Of a DNA stretch of 12,397 nucleotides, positions 7,440 to 12,397 are shown in pieces. Positions within the stretch are counted from its first letter, which is position 1. Each line of letters begins with the position of its first letter. The stretch is from Chitinophaga pinensis (GTDB lineage: Bacteria > Bacteroidota > Bacteroidia > UKL13-3). The notes below the pieces were generated by a model, which was not told the DNA's origin, did no database searches, and worked only from the letters and a program-made list of their open reading frames with translations. A program made the translations under genes and the position numbers. The DNA lies in the NCBI GenBank assembly GCA_945876985.1, contig CAMCQX010000014.1, positions 1 to 12,397 on the forward strand, read 5' to 3'.

Positions 7440-8058
7440 TCAATAAAAGCTCCATATCCTCCATTAAAGTTTTGGTATCCTTCTCGCTTGTTCCATCATA
7501 GATTCCTCTCACTCTTCTATTTTTATCAATCAATATTAATCCACCGCTGTGAACGTAACCTCCCGGTTCCGTTGAGTCAGGCAAGGCTGTTGCATAATAT
7601 CCATGCGTGGCTAATTCATATATAGAATCCCTGTTTCCTGTTAAAAAATGCCATTGTTTGCTATCAGCGCCTAATCGTTCAGCAAAGTCTTTTAAAACCG
7701 CTACTGAATCATGCTCTGGATCAATGGTGTGAGATAAAAATAAAATATTAGGATTGCCTTTATATGCTTCGTAAACCGTTAGCAAATTCTTTTTCATTCT
7801 TGGGCAAATGGTTGGACAAGTAACAAAAAAGAAATCGGCTACATAAATTTTCCCTTTTATGGTATTTTGATCAATGATTTTTCCATCTTGATTGGTAAGC
7901 GAAAAATCAGGAACAGTTTGATAAATGGTGTCAAATACTTCTTGGCCATTTACTATTTTTACATCCACTGCTCTTTCCCCTAAAATAGGTAGTTTTTTTT
8001 TGCCACAGGCAATTAAAACGCAAATTAATAATACCAATGTTATTATTTTATATTTCAT
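7426..8058 (-). CDS. SCO1/SenC-family copper-delivery lipoprotein
   Basis: A 210-residue thioredoxin-fold lipoprotein of the SCO family, which delivers copper or reduces thiols during assembly of the CuA site of cytochrome c oxidase or related enzymes. The signal peptide ends in LIAC with lipidated Cys18. The copper-binding motif CPTICP places the paired cysteines at 81 and 85, and the conserved histidine is His170 in GYVHSGG. FLSHTIDPEHD at 107-117 is another family landmark. All three metal ligands are present, so it should be functional. It overlaps the upstream lipoprotein gene by 4 bp (ATGA type) and the downstream cytochrome by 14 bp, so the three form one operon. A role as a redox protein rather than a copper chaperone cannot be excluded. 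Confidence 0.93.
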   Translation of the reverse strand: MKYKIITLVLLICVLIACGKKKLPILGERAVDVKIVNGQEVFDTIYQTVPDFSLTNQDGKIIDQNTIKGKIYVADFFFVTCPTICPRMKKNLLTVYEAYKGNPNILFLSHTIDPEHDSVAVLKDFAERLGADSKQWHFLTGNRDSIYELATHGYYATALPDSTEPGGYVHSGGLILIDKNRRVRGIYDGTSEKDTKTLMEDMELLLNEKE

Positions 8059-8447
8059 TTATTTAAAATTTCTTTTGCTTCTTTGATGCTTTCAAAAGTA
8101 AGAATATAAACTTTATTTATTTCAGTTAGTTGATTTGTTAAATATCTTTCAGCCGAATCGGCTTTTAAATTAGGTGTTTTGTATGCGTGCATCCAATCCA
8201 ACATGCTTCTATCTGCTTTATACAAATGACTCGAAATTGCTAATAATGAATCTTTAAACAATCCATCTTTAGTTGAATCTATTTTATTATTTATTTCTTT
8301 TTTTAACGACAATACCAATGCAGCTTTCGTCATGGCTTCATCGTGAATTTGCATAATTTTATCATCTAAAACCTGTGCATTATTGGGTGCTTCATTGCAT
8401 GCAAAAAACAGCAAAGCAATCATTGAAAAAAGTGATATTTTTATCAT
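8055..8447 (-). CDS. Small helical lipoprotein of unknown function, first gene of the SCO-cytochrome operon
   Basis: A 130-residue protein that I do not assign to a characterised family, although short helical lipoproteins of this kind next to SCO genes are familiar from Bacteroidota. The signal peptide is hydrophobic and ends in LFFAC, with lipidated Cys17. The mature part looks wholly helical. It has two clusters of potential metal ligands: Met32, His35 and Met39 in KIMQIHDEAM, and His74, Met82, Met86 and His87 in SHLYKADRSMLDWMHAYK. The stop codon overlaps the SCO start by 4 bp, so it is translated together with the copper chaperone. A periplasmic accessory role in copper handling is a reasonable inference, but there is no direct evidence for binding. 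Confidence 0.8.
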   Translation of the reverse strand: MIKISLFSMIALLFFACNEAPNNAQVLDDKIMQIHDEAMTKAALVLSLKKEINNKIDSTKDGLFKDSLLAISSHLYKADRSMLDWMHAYKTPNLKADSAERYLTNQLTEINKVYILTFESIKEAKEILNK

Positions 8448-8484
8448 TTCAGTTTTTTGGAAAAATATACTTGATCTTGATTTA

Positions 8485-8545
8485 ACGTCATTGCGAGGAA
8501 CGAAGCAATCCCATGGTGAGATTGCTTCGTTCCTCGCAATGACGT
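8485..8545. repeat. Perfect 26-bp palindromic element (REP/MITE-like hairpin)
   Basis: The arms at 8485-8510 and 8520-8545 are exact reverse complements with a 9-nt spacer, and begin with ACGTCATTGCGAGGAACG. It is much richer in G and C than its surroundings. Hairpins with GTCATTGCGAGGAACGAAG cores are familiar as dispersed intergenic repeats in many bacterial genomes, including Bacteroidota; that is recollection, not a search. It lies between the end of the PhnA-type gene and the start of the lipoprotein operon, only 38 bp before that operon's first ATG. It could stop or shield read-through, but lacks an adjacent T-run. No transposase is nearby. Confidence 0.9.
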
Positions 8546-8575
8546 AATAAATTATTTATTTTGATTACTTTAAAC

Positions 8576-8603
8576 AAAAAAACAGTTATCAAAAATGGTA
8601 ACT
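8576..8603 (-). terminator. Probable terminator after the PhnA-type gene
   Basis: On the minus strand AGTTA (8603-8599) and TAACT (8588-8584) form a short stem followed by G and a run of seven T (8582-8576). It lies 25 bp after the stop of the PhnA-type gene. The stem is short, but the T-run and position are right; the plus strand also ends in a T-run. Confidence 0.45.
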
Positions 8604-8627
8604 TTTTTTAAATTATAGGTTAAATTA

Positions 8628-8840
8628 CTATGCTTTCTTAACAAATTCAGCTTTTAAAACCATCATCGATTTTTCTACTTTTCCTTCTATTTCCTCCTCA
8701 CTGTCTGTTAAACGAATGTTTTTAACAATGGTTCCGCGCTTAATTACCGATGAAGAACCTTTCACTTTTAAATCTTTTATAATTGATACCGAATCGCCTT
8801 CATTTAATAAGGTTCCGTTGCTGTCTTTAACTTCCATCAT
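8628..8840 (-). CDS. Short PhnA/YjdM-type protein (C-terminal domain only)
   Basis: A 70-residue protein matching the C-terminal domain of the PhnA (YjdM) family, with the family's characteristic [20 protein letters not shown] followed by LKVKGSS and [11 protein letters not shown], and the end LKAEFVKKA. The full-length family protein is about 110 residues with an N-terminal zinc ribbon; that ribbon is absent here and the DNA upstream of the ATG does not encode one in frame. Short stand-alone versions are common in Bacteroidota, so this is probably an intact gene and not a truncation. The name PhnA reflects old linkage to phosphonate genes; a role in phosphonate use is not established. Start is at the first or second Met (8840 or 8837). 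It has its own terminator and no functional partner nearby. Confidence 0.85.
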   Translation of the reverse strand: MMEVKDSNGTLLNEGDSVSIIKDLKVKGSSSVIKRGTIVKNIRLTDSEEEIEGKVEKSMMVLKAEFVKKA

Positions 8841-8957
8841 TGTATTTTTTGTTTAGGGTAAATGAATTAATTTTATGAATGCAATAATAATTTATTTACG
8901 TGGCAATAAGAGAATTGCTTCCATGACTTATATTTTGAATAAAGGAAAGGAAATAGA

Positions 8958-8987
8958 AAATTCGAAATAACAATATCGAAATTCGAA
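8958..8987 (+). repeat. 30-bp direct repeat, copy 1, left of the HigA-like gene
   Basis: Matches 9476-9505 at 28 of 30 positions; both begin AAATTCGAAATA and end ATATCGAAATTCGAA. Each copy is an imperfect dyad built from TTCGAA. This copy is 128 bp upstream of the HigA-like ATG. Confidence 0.85.
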
Positions 8988-9030
8988 AAATTAAATTATA
9001 AATATGCTTAAGTAATTTTGTATAAAACAG

Positions 9031-9038
9031 TATTTTTG
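9031..9038 (+). promoter_or_regulatory. Possible -7 promoter element for the HigA-like gene
   Basis: TATTTTTG matches TAnnTTTG and lies 77 bp before the ATG. A second match, TAATTTTG, is at 9013-9020; the two are too close together to be -33 and -7 of one promoter. Which one is used, if either, cannot be told. Confidence 0.3.
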
Positions 9039-9115
9039 AAAAGTGAAGATATGATTGTAAACCTATAAATTAAGTGATTCGACACAAAAATATTAACCAA
9101 TAAAAAACTATAAAT

Positions 9116-9472
9116 ATGACCTGGAAAGTAATAAAAACCGAAAAAGAATACCATAATGCTTCCATCAGATTAATGGAAATATTTCATACAGCACCAAATT
9201 CTGCTGAACATGATGAATTAGATTTACTAATGGTTTTGATAAAGGATTATGATGATAAGCACTATCAATTACCTGAACTTGATGCCTTGGAAGTTATTAA
9301 ATATAAAATGTTAGAAATGGGCATCAAAGCAAAAGATTTAGAACCAATTATTGGGAGCAAAGGGCATGTTTCTGCTGTGCTTTCAGGTAAACGAGAAATA
9401 ACTTTAAAAACTGCACAAAAACTAAAAAATTATTTCAGTATTCCTGCAGAGGTATTTTTGCATAGTGCATAA
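9116..9472 (+). CDS. HigA-type HTH transcriptional regulator / antitoxin, solitary
   Basis: A 118-residue cytoplasmic DNA-binding protein of the HigA antitoxin-like type. The N-terminal half (about 1-55, rich in acidic residues: TAPNSAEHDELDLL) resembles the leader of COG5499-type HigA proteins. The Xre-type helix-turn-helix runs from about 57 to 108, with IKYKMLEMGIKAKDLEPIIG, SKGHVSAVLSGKREITLKTA as the turn and recognition helix, and LKNYFSIPAEVF at the end. A HigB-type toxin would normally lie directly upstream, but that 275-bp stretch has no such gene, and downstream is the end of nadE on the other strand. It is therefore a lone antitoxin or regulator. It is framed by 30-bp direct repeats, the second starting 4 bp after the stop, which suggests the gene and its promoter region travel or arrived as a unit. 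Self-repression is usual for the family. Confidence 0.85.
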   Translation: MTWKVIKTEKEYHNASIRLMEIFHTAPNSAEHDELDLLMVLIKDYDDKHYQLPELDALEVIKYKMLEMGIKAKDLEPIIGSKGHVSAVLSGKREITLKTAQKLKNYFSIPAEVFLHSA

Positions 9473-9475
9473 AGT

Positions 9476-9505
9476 AAATTCGAAATATTAATATCGAAAT
9501 TCGAA
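9476..9505 (+). repeat. 30-bp direct repeat, copy 2, right of the HigA-like gene
   Basis: 28 of 30 identical to 8958-8987, in the same orientation, with the two differences in the central triplet (TTA here, ACA there). The copy starts 4 bp after the HigA-like stop. The spacing between the two copy starts is 518 bp. Confidence 0.85.
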
Positions 9506-9513
9506 TTCAAGAT

Positions 9514-9537
9514 TTTTTGTCATCACCAATCGAATTT
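9514..9537 (+). repeat. 24-bp direct repeat, copy 1, downstream of nadE
   Basis: Contains TCACCAATCGAATTT and differs from 9586-9609 at one position of 24 (A or C after TTTTTGTC). It sits between the TTCGAA repeat and a small hairpin. Confidence 0.85.
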
Positions 9538-9539
9538 GA

Positions 9540-9564
9540 GTGGTTGGTCGGGAGACACAACCAC
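9540..9564. other. Small hairpin between the 24-bp repeats
   Basis: GTGGTTG (9540-9546) pairs exactly with CAACCAC (9558-9564) around an 11-nt loop that includes GGGAGACA. It is notably GC-rich for the region. It could act as a weak terminator for nadE or the HigA-like gene, though no T-run follows directly. Confidence 0.55.
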
Positions 9565-9585
9565 GGGCAAGTTAGGTGTTCCGTA

Positions 9586-9609
9586 TTTTTGTCCTCACCA
9601 ATCGAATTT
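9586..9609 (+). repeat. 24-bp direct repeat, copy 2, overlapping the nadE stop codon
   Basis: 23 of 24 identical to 9514-9537, with a 72-bp offset. Its last two bases fall in the nadE stop codon (9608-9610), so the repeat starts exactly where the gene ends. Confidence 0.85.
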
Positions 9610-11263
9610 AGCCAAGATACTTTGCTACCAAAGGCATTCTTCGGCCTTGTCCAAACGATTTGCTAGAAACTCTTAAAACTGGAGGAGCTTGCAAGCGTTT
9701 CCATTCATTGGTATTTACCATTTTTAAAGTTCGTAATACCAGTGCTTCTTCAAATCCTAAAGCTATGATTTCTTGCGGACCTTTACGCTCTTCAATGTAA
9801 TGAAACAAAATAGCATCTAACACTTCATAATCAGGCAATGAATCACTGTCTTTTTGATTTGGTCGTAATTCAGCACTAGGAGCTTTTGTCAAAATATTTT
9901 TAGGTATAATTTCTTCGTTTCTATTTATGTAATCGCAAAGCGCATATACTTCTGTTTTGTATAAATCGCCAATTACTGAAATGCCACCACACATGTCGCC
10001 ATACAAAGTTCCATAACCAACAGCCAACTCACTTTTGTTAGAAGTATTGAGTAAAATATAAGCAAATTTATTGGCCAATGCCATTAAAATAACTGCCCTA
10101 CTCCTACTTTGCATGTTTTCTTCAGCAATGCCAAATTCCGTATTTTCAAATTGATTGCTTAAGGTATTTTGCAAAGCATCAAAAGTATTTTCAATAGAAA
10201 TCAAATCACTTTTAACACCTAAATTTTCAACCAATTTTTCAGAATCTGAAACTGAATGATCACTGCTGTATTGCGAAGGCAACATGACCGCCATTACATT
10301 TTCGGCACCCAAAGCTTTTGCAGCCAAATATACTACAAGCGCAGAATCTACTCCACCTGAAAGACCAAGAATGGCTTTTTTAAATCCTTGTTTTCTAAAA
10401 TATTCTTTAATTCCAAGCACCAATGCATGTTCAATATCTTGGTAATTTATGGTTTCATTTTCATTGTTTTCAAGAATACTTTGCGTTGAATTGATGGCAT
10501 CCAATTCCACCATTATTGTGTCTTCTTCAAAATGTCTCAATTGCTTTACAACCTTACCATTGCTATTTAACACACAACTTCCACCATCAAAAATTAATTG
10601 CGTTTGCGCACCAATATGATTGACATAAAACAGTGGTAAATTGTATTTTATGGCATTGGTTTTTAAAACTTCCAAACGCGTATTTATTTGCACTTTACTA
10701 AATGGCGAAGCTGCAATATTAATAATGCAATCAGGCTGTTGTTTGATTAACTCATCCATTGGACATTGAATGTACATGGGGTTTGAATTTAAATTCCACA
10801 AATCTTCACAAATAGTAATGGCTAATTTTTTACCTTTATAATTTACAATTTCAAAAACTCGGTTGGGTTCAAAATAGCGATATTCGTCAAACACATCGTA
10901 GTTAGGCAATAAGGTTTTATGAATAATTTGCTGCACTTTTCCGTCTGCTAAAAAGTAGGCTGAGTTAAATAAATCTTTACCTTCAGTTTTTGGATTAACA
11001 GTTGGAGAACCAATGATAGCAGCCACTCCAACACATTGCTCAGCAATGATGTTTACATTTTGCAAGCATAAATTTATAAAATCTTGGAACTCTAAAAAAT
11101 CGCGAGGAGGATAACCACAAACCGATAATTCAGAAAAAACGATTAAATCAGCTTGTTCAGATTTAGCCTTATTAATGGCCTCAATAATTTTTTGTGTATT
11201 TAACTCAAAATTACCAGTATGATAATTCAGTTGCGCTAATGTTATTTTCAAATTTTTTATCAA
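9608..11263 (-). CDS. nadE: Glutamine-dependent NAD+ synthase
   Basis: This cytoplasmic enzyme makes NAD+ from nicotinate adenine dinucleotide, ATP and ammonia released from glutamine. The 551 residues hold two domains. The N-terminal nitrilase-type glutaminase (about 1-270) has the catalytic triad Glu45 (VFSELSVCGYPP), Lys116 (HKTLLPNYDVFDEYRYF) and Cys152 (ITICEDLW). The C-terminal synthetase domain has the ATP pyrophosphatase loop SGGVDSA at 302-308, followed by GTLYGDMCGGISVIGDLYKT and the late KAPSAELRPNQKD, so all key elements are intact. It follows the PorT-family gene by 37 bp in the same direction and is probably co-transcribed with it. The nearness of nadE to gldB is a familiar arrangement in Bacteroidota. 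The gene ends at a dispersed-type repeat. Confidence 0.97.
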   Translation of the reverse strand: MIKNLKITLAQLNYHTGNFELNTQKIIEAINKAKSEQADLIVFSELSVCGYPPRDFLEFQDFINLCLQNVNIIAEQCVGVAAIIGSPTVNPKTEGKDLFNSAYFLADGKVQQIIHKTLLPNYDVFDEYRYFEPNRVFEIVNYKGKKLAITICEDLWNLNSNPMYIQCPMDELIKQQPDCIINIAASPFSKVQINTRLEVLKTNAIKYNLPLFYVNHIGAQTQLIFDGGSCVLNSNGKVVKQLRHFEEDTIMVELDAINSTQSILENNENETINYQDIEHALVLGIKEYFRKQGFKKAILGLSGGVDSALVVYLAAKALGAENVMAVMLPSQYSSDHSVSDSEKLVENLGVKSDLISIENTFDALQNTLSNQFENTEFGIAEENMQSRSRAVILMALANKFAYILLNTSNKSELAVGYGTLYGDMCGGISVIGDLYKTEVYALCDYINRNEEIIPKNILTKAPSAELRPNQKDSDSLPDYEVLDAILFHYIEERKGPQEIIALGFEEALVLRTLKMVNTNEWKRLQAPPVLRVSSKSFGQGRRMPLVAKYLG

Positions 11264-11277
11264 TAATTATATGATGA

Positions 11278-11302
11278 AAGGATTTTAAAAAAACTAATCC
11301 TT
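11278..11302. other. Short hairpin between the PorT-family gene and nadE
   Basis: AAGGATT (11278-11284) pairs with AATCCTT (11296-11302) around an 11-nt loop, overlapping the stop codon of the PorT-family gene. No T-run follows on the minus strand, so it is more likely an intercistronic mRNA structure than a terminator. Confidence 0.3.
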
Positions 11303-12050
11303 AAAAAATAATGCCAATATTTAAGGCTGTATAACTATTATTTGCAGTCCATTTATCTGCGTCCATATAATCGGCCAATCCATTGTCATATCTTATACCA
11401 ATATACGATTTTGTATTACCAACAAGGTCATAAACTAATCCACCACCAACAATAAATGAAGGACGTATCAAATTAATTTGTGTGCTGTAATTTTTGTCAA
11501 ACTTATCACTGTTAATATAAAATACATCCCCCTTTTCAGGATTGTCAACATCCACGTCATTTAGCTTTAAAACAGAAGAACTTACATCTACTTTGCTTCG
11601 CAATAAAAAACTAAAACCTAATCCAAATTCACCATAAGCTTTCCACTTATCTTTAAAAGGATCTGTGGTCATTTTAAACAAAACTGGAATTTGTAAATAA
11701 CGCAAATGAAAGTTCAATGACATGTCGGTGACAGGTGCTCCCGCTGGTAATTTAGTAGGCGAAAATACATTGATAGAATCAATCACTTTAATTTTTGAAG
11801 TCATGTTTATTACATTTACCTCAAAAGCAATGGCGTAACGGGAAGTAAATTTTTTAGCCACATGAAAACCATAATTCCAATCTAAACTAATTCCACCGTC
11901 TGTAATGCTTTTACTATCGGGCTTACTCCAACTCACTTGCGGAGCTATTCTTAAGCCAAATTCATACATCGATTCATCAGCAATTTGTGCATTGGCTTTA
12001 CTAATTATTAAAGCGCAAATAATTAAAGCAAAAATGTTTTTTATTCTCAT
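11301..12050 (-). CDS. PorT-family outer-membrane beta-barrel protein
   Basis: A 249-residue predicted outer-membrane protein. The best start is the ATG at 12050, which gives a clean signal peptide, MRIKNIFALIICALIISKANAQ, cleaved after ANA; a longer reading from a TTG at 12077 would put a polar extension before it and is rejected. The mature part has alternating, aromatic-rich strands (YEFGLRIAPQVSW, LDWNYGFHVAKKF, NFHLRYLQIPVLFKM, WKAYGEFGLGFSFLL, SFIVGGGLVYDL) and ends in a strand with C-terminal Phe (ALNIGIIF), as barrels do. LRYLQIPVLFK is the hallmark of the PorT-like barrel family. The true PorT/SprT is needed for type IX secretion, but this family has many members and I cannot say that this is PorT itself. 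It heads a likely operon with nadE and diverges from gldB. Confidence 0.83.
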   Translation of the reverse strand: MRIKNIFALIICALIISKANAQIADESMYEFGLRIAPQVSWSKPDSKSITDGGISLDWNYGFHVAKKFTSRYAIAFEVNVINMTSKIKVIDSINVFSPTKLPAGAPVTDMSLNFHLRYLQIPVLFKMTTDPFKDKWKAYGEFGLGFSFLLRSKVDVSSSVLKLNDVDVDNPEKGDVFYINSDKFDKNYSTQINLIRPSFIVGGGLVYDLVGNTKSYIGIRYDNGLADYMDADKWTANNSYTALNIGIIF

Positions 12051-12057
12051 ATTTTTG
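12050..12057 (+). promoter_or_regulatory. Possible -7 promoter element for gldB
   Basis: TATTTTTG matches TAnnTTTG but ends only 5 bp before the gldB ATG and overlaps the start codon of the divergent gene. If used, the transcript would begin at or next to the start codon, giving little or no leader. This unusual spacing lowers confidence. Confidence 0.25.
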
Positions 12058-12062
12058 TTGCC

Positions 12063-12397
12063 ATGAAAGCATTGCAATTTATTGATAGTTTTAACAAAAA
12101 CAGTAACATTTTTTTTACAGGTATATTTATTTGTTTTTTAGCTGCTTGCGGCAATCATACAAGCATAGAAAACGAGGCTATAGATGTTGACCACATTAGC
12201 ATTACTAGGTTTGAACAAGATTTAATTTTAAATGACACCCATTTGGTAAATGATGCGCATTTTTTAAATATTGCTAAAAAATATAACGAATTTTATTTTG
12301 GATTTTGTGAAAACACCTTAGGAATATTACCCCAAACCAATGATCCATTTTATGCCAAAAGTTTAGTTGGCTTTGTAAAATATCCAAGTATTTTAGC
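12063..12397 (+). CDS. gldB: Gliding-motility lipoprotein GldB (partial, 3' end outside window)
   Basis: About 111 codons of an open frame run from the ATG at 12063 to the window end without a stop. The N-terminus MKALQFIDSFNKNSNIFF is followed by a hydrophobic stretch and the lipobox FLAAC, with lipidated Cys29. The mature part begins with an acidic segment and then ISITRFEQDLILND, AKKYNEFYFGFCENTLGI and DPFYAKSLVGFVKYPSI, which matches the start of GldB, an envelope lipoprotein needed for gliding and linked to the Bacteroidota type IX secretion and motility machinery. Adjacency to nadE supports the call; gldC would be expected next. No other in-frame ATG lies before the lipobox. It diverges from the PorT-family gene with 12 bp between the start codons. 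Confidence 0.8.
   Translation, partial: MKALQFIDSFNKNSNIFFTGIFICFLAACGNHTSIENEAIDVDHISITRFEQDLILNDTHLVNDAHFLNIAKKYNEFYFGFCENTLGILPQTNDPFYAKSLVGFVKYPSIL

Larger units (their letters stand above)
8841..9115. other. 275-bp intergenic region upstream of the HigA-like gene
   Basis: Lies between the divergent starts of the PhnA-type gene and the HigA-like gene. It holds the first copy of the 30-bp TTCGAA-type repeat (8958-8987) and two TAnnTTTG motifs (9013-9020 and 9031-9038). It contains no RelE/HigB-like toxin gene of normal size in any frame that I could read. Confidence 0.7.

Noticed and set aside
8485..8545. Palindrome considered as the terminator of the PhnA-type gene
   Set aside because: No T-run follows the stem on the minus strand, and a better candidate with a T-run lies closer to the gene at 8576-8603.
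8875..8970. 31-codon open frame (MNAIIIYLRGNKRIASM...) upstream of the HigA-like gene, considered as a HigB toxin remnant
   Set aside because: The resemblance to the HigB core is slight and short, the frame ends inside the repeat, and no other toxin segment is visible; not enough to call a pseudogene.
12051..12077. Nine-residue N-terminal extension of the PorT-family protein from a TTG
   Set aside because: The extension is polar and would precede a clean signal peptide that starts at the ATG at 12050; the TTG also overlaps the gldB coding region.

Overview
The window looks like a chromosomal segment of a low-GC Bacteroidota bacterium. The grounds are a GldE-like membrane protein at the left edge, a GldB lipoprotein at the right edge next to nadE, a PorT-family outer-membrane barrel, a fused-type KorA with KorB, several lipoproteins of typical Bacteroidota form, and TAnnTTTG-type -7 promoter motifs with no clear Shine-Dalgarno sequences. 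The genus cannot be fixed from this sequence alone. No tRNA, rRNA, CRISPR array, transposase or phage gene was seen.

Layout. 1-605 (-) is the N-terminal part of a gldE-like CNNM/CBS membrane protein. It diverges from 778-4111 (+), the two subunits of a 2-oxoacid (probably 2-oxoglutarate):ferredoxin oxidoreductase. Between korA and korB sits a small four-helix-bundle gene of the 23S rRNA intervening-sequence-protein family (2676-3035), enclosed by inverted arrays of a 7-bp repeat. A strong terminator follows korB, then argS (4258-6039, +), and a bidirectional terminator separates argS from an OmpR/PhoB-type response regulator (6179-6880, -). 7056-8447 (-) is a tightly overlapping operon of three lipoproteins: an unknown helical protein, an SCO1/SenC-type copper chaperone and a c-type cytochrome. 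A perfect 26-bp palindrome lies just upstream, then a short PhnA-type gene (8628-8840, -). 9116-9472 (+) is a solitary HigA-like HTH gene framed by 30-bp direct repeats. A 24-bp direct repeat with an internal hairpin abuts the end of nadE (9608-11263, -). nadE is preceded by the PorT-family barrel gene (11301-12050, -), whose start codon lies 12 bp from that of the divergent gldB (12063 onward, +), which is cut by the window end.

How it fits together. Most genes are housekeeping: reductive or oxidative 2-oxoacid metabolism, tRNA charging, NAD synthesis, respiratory copper and cytochrome assembly, and gliding or type IX secretion-associated envelope proteins. The accessory signal is in the gaps. 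At least two small solitary genes (the four-helix-bundle gene and the HigA-like gene) are bounded by short repeats, and two further repeat structures sit in intergenic DNA with no recombinase nearby. The most noteworthy is the four-helix-bundle cassette that splits korA from korB: its flanks can base-pair into a long stem, which resembles the layout of 23S rRNA intervening sequences but lies here inside a protein-coding operon.
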